A stretch of DNA of 64,000 bases from Deltaproteobacteria bacterium (GTDB lineage: Bacteria; Desulfobacterota; Desulfarculia; Adiutricales; Adiutricaceae): the NCBI GenBank assembly GCA_031265205.1, contig JAISCZ010000107.1, positions 1-64,000 of the forward strand. The letters are read 5' to 3'. Position 1 is the stretch's first letter. The number at the start of each line of letters is the position of its first letter. Made by a program: the position numbers and the translations under genes. The notes below the pieces were generated by a model, which was not told the origin of the DNA, did not search any database, and saw nothing but the letters and a program-made list of their open reading frames with translations. This document shows, in pieces, positions 62,771-64,000 of this stretch.

Positions 62771-63922
62771 CTACCCTCTATCGTCGGACGGCGCCAAATT
62801 GATCCGCCGCACGTCTTCTCCCACGGCCAAAAGGACGGAGGGGACATAATCGCTCTCATAGACGGCGTAGCCGCCGGCGCCGGAGACCTTGGCCGCGAAA
62901 CCCGGCCACATGAGGCTGTGCCTCGTGCGGGCGTAAAGCTTGCCCTGATGGAGGTAAAAAGCGGTCTCCTCCACCCGGGGACTCGCCGTCAAACTTACGG
63001 CGCCCACCGGGATGACCCCGTCCAAAAACCCGTACAGCAGATCGCTAACCGGAATCGAGGCCCGCGGCTCCAAGATTTCGGGCGCGGCCCGGGGACCGTT
63101 TCCTTGGATTTGATAGATAATGAGCCCGTCCACTTGGCGCTGGGCGTCCACCCCGGAACGGGTCTCCAACCTTATGATCAGAGGTATCTCCGCTCCCGCG
63201 AGGGTAACGACGAGGTTGGAGTTCCCCTGACTCGCGAGGGGAGAGAGGACTACCCGATTCTTTTCGCCGTCCTCAATGACGCTGGCGCTGAAAAGGGCGC
63301 CGCTCCCTAAAATGGAGGAGGTTATGGGCCATGGAGCGCCGCTTTTGTCCAAAAAAACCAGGGCCGTGACCAGATTGGGAGTCAGCTCCACCACGGGAGG
63401 CCGGAAGCCCGGCTCCAAATTGAAGGCGACGGAACGGGTCCTTAAGGCCTGGGGCGGGCTGTCGGCCAGGGCTTTTTGCCGGGCGTCGGCCTGGACCCGA
63501 AAAGACCTCAGCTCATCCGGGGAAACCGGCAAGAGTTCCGCGAGGGATTTTTCGTAAGCCGATTGCCGGTTCAAGAGATCGTCTTCCGCGAAAGCGCCCT
63601 CAGGCGCGCCTTCCTCCGCCGTGACGGGAGCCCCCAAAAGGGTCGCCGGAGTGAGGCTCGCGCTCGCGGCGCCTTGGAAAGTTCCCGGCGACGGCGCGGC
63701 GCGGACGGACGCTCCCTCCGTTTCCGGGAGGCTCAAAACCTCTTCGGGCGCCAGCGCCTCCTCCGGGGAAAGGGGCGCGGGCGAGGCGCCGCGAGGGAAC
63801 GCGAACTCCACCGGCCCCGCTGGCGGGCCGCCGGCGCTCTCGCCACGCGCCGGGGAAAGGAATAAAGGGCCGCTAAGCGCGGACAGAACGACAAACAAAG
63901 GAATAAGGTCGCGATTTTTCAT
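62771..63922 (-). CDS. dotH: DotH/IcmK/TraN-like outer-membrane core-complex protein
   Basis: A 383-residue exported protein. The signal peptide (LIPLFVVLSALSGPLFLSPARG) is followed by a Pro/Ala-rich spacer. The C-terminal ~230 residues match DotH/IcmK/TraN: FNLEPGFRPPVVELTPNLVTALVFLDKSGAPWPI, then LVVTLAGAEIPLIIRL, the conserved DGLIIYQIQGNGP stretch, VSDLLYGFLDGVIP, and KVSGAGGYAVYESDYVPSVLL. DotH is a secretin-like ring component held in the outer membrane by DotC and DotD, both encoded downstream. Start ATG 63922 has GAGGAA upstream. It is the first gene of the module in the window; the operon probably continues past the right edge. Confidence 0.9.
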   Translation of the reverse strand: MKNRDLIPLFVVLSALSGPLFLSPARGESAGGPPAGPVEFAFPRGASPAPLSPEEALAPEEVLSLPETEGASVRAAPSPGTFQGAASASLTPATLLGAPVTAEEGAPEGAFAEDDLLNRQSAYEKSLAELLPVSPDELRSFRVQADARQKALADSPPQALRTRSVAFNLEPGFRPPVVELTPNLVTALVFLDKSGAPWPITSSILGSGALFSASVIEDGEKNRVVLSPLASQGNSNLVVTLAGAEIPLIIRLETRSGVDAQRQVDGLIIYQIQGNGPRAAPEILEPRASIPVSDLLYGFLDGVIPVGAVSLTASPRVEETAFYLHQGKLYARTRHSLMWPGFAAKVSGAGGYAVYESDYVPSVLLAVGEDVRRINLAPSDDRG

Positions 63923-64000
63923 AACTTTTGGGTTCCTCTTCCGGGGAGAACCGCTGGCCCGCTGGATCGCCCGCCTATCCGCGCCGAGAGGGGCCTGAAG

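Overview
The window comes from a Gram-negative, GC-rich bacterium. It encodes three TonB-dependent outer-membrane receptors, a FadL-family porin and Dot/Icm-type envelope proteins. Gene-free stretches of up to 4.7 kb hold recognisable dead gene copies, diverged dispersed repeats and prophage debris. Such low coding density suggests a host-associated or recently relaxed genome. A Desulfobacterota-like gut symbiont is one guess; no rRNA or tRNA is present to test it.

Region 1 (1-15 kb, + strand): a TonB-dependent receptor; a NodI/NodJ-type ABC-2 exporter pair followed 7 bp later by a two-domain carbon-nitrogen hydrolase; a BtuB-sized receptor; and a large exported protein joining a BtuF-like corrinoid-binding domain to a CbiZ adenosylcobinamide amidohydrolase domain. 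The last two suggest corrinoid scavenging. A hybrid histidine kinase behind a long inverted repeat follows, then an overlapping gene pair: a Panacea (DUF4065) antitoxin-like protein and a small two-helix membrane protein, a candidate toxin-antitoxin unit.

Region 2 (15-25 kb): a second hybrid kinase with an HPt domain and a FadL-like porin on the - strand. Then 4.7 kb without an intact gene, containing a decayed duplicate of the 3' flank of the repeat-protein gene at 34-36 kb, a structured dispersed repeat behind a good promoter, and a dead copy of the C-terminus of the ArdC-like gene at 46-49 kb.

Region 3 (24.7-33.6 kb, + strand): a ribbon-helix-helix protein, an AT-rich repeat block with a consensus promoter, and a 1047-residue receptor that appears to carry a second beta-barrel fused behind a complete TonB-dependent receptor. 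After it come an unrecognised 467-residue protein with a strong terminator, an unrecognised 371-residue protein and a subtilisin-family protease.

Region 4 (34-45 kb): an 806-codon array of about 25 ankyrin-like 27-residue repeats split by one in-frame stop (- strand); prophage wreckage on the + strand (frameshifted prohead-protease remnant, major capsid protein, GH108 endolysin); and an AAA ATPase fused to a PD-(D/E)XK nuclease (- strand).

Region 5 (46-64 kb, - strand): a conjugative type IVB (IncI / Dot-Icm, MPF-I) module read as dotH, a small ORF, dotI, ssb, two genes in the positions of IncI traW and traX, dotA, dotD, dotC, an unknown, dotM, two unknowns, and an ArdC-like antirestriction metallopeptidase. 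Overlapping starts and stops suggest co-translation. ssb and ardC point to DNA transfer rather than effector delivery. The motor ATPases (dotB, dotO, dotL) and relaxase are not in the window, so the element continues past its right edge.
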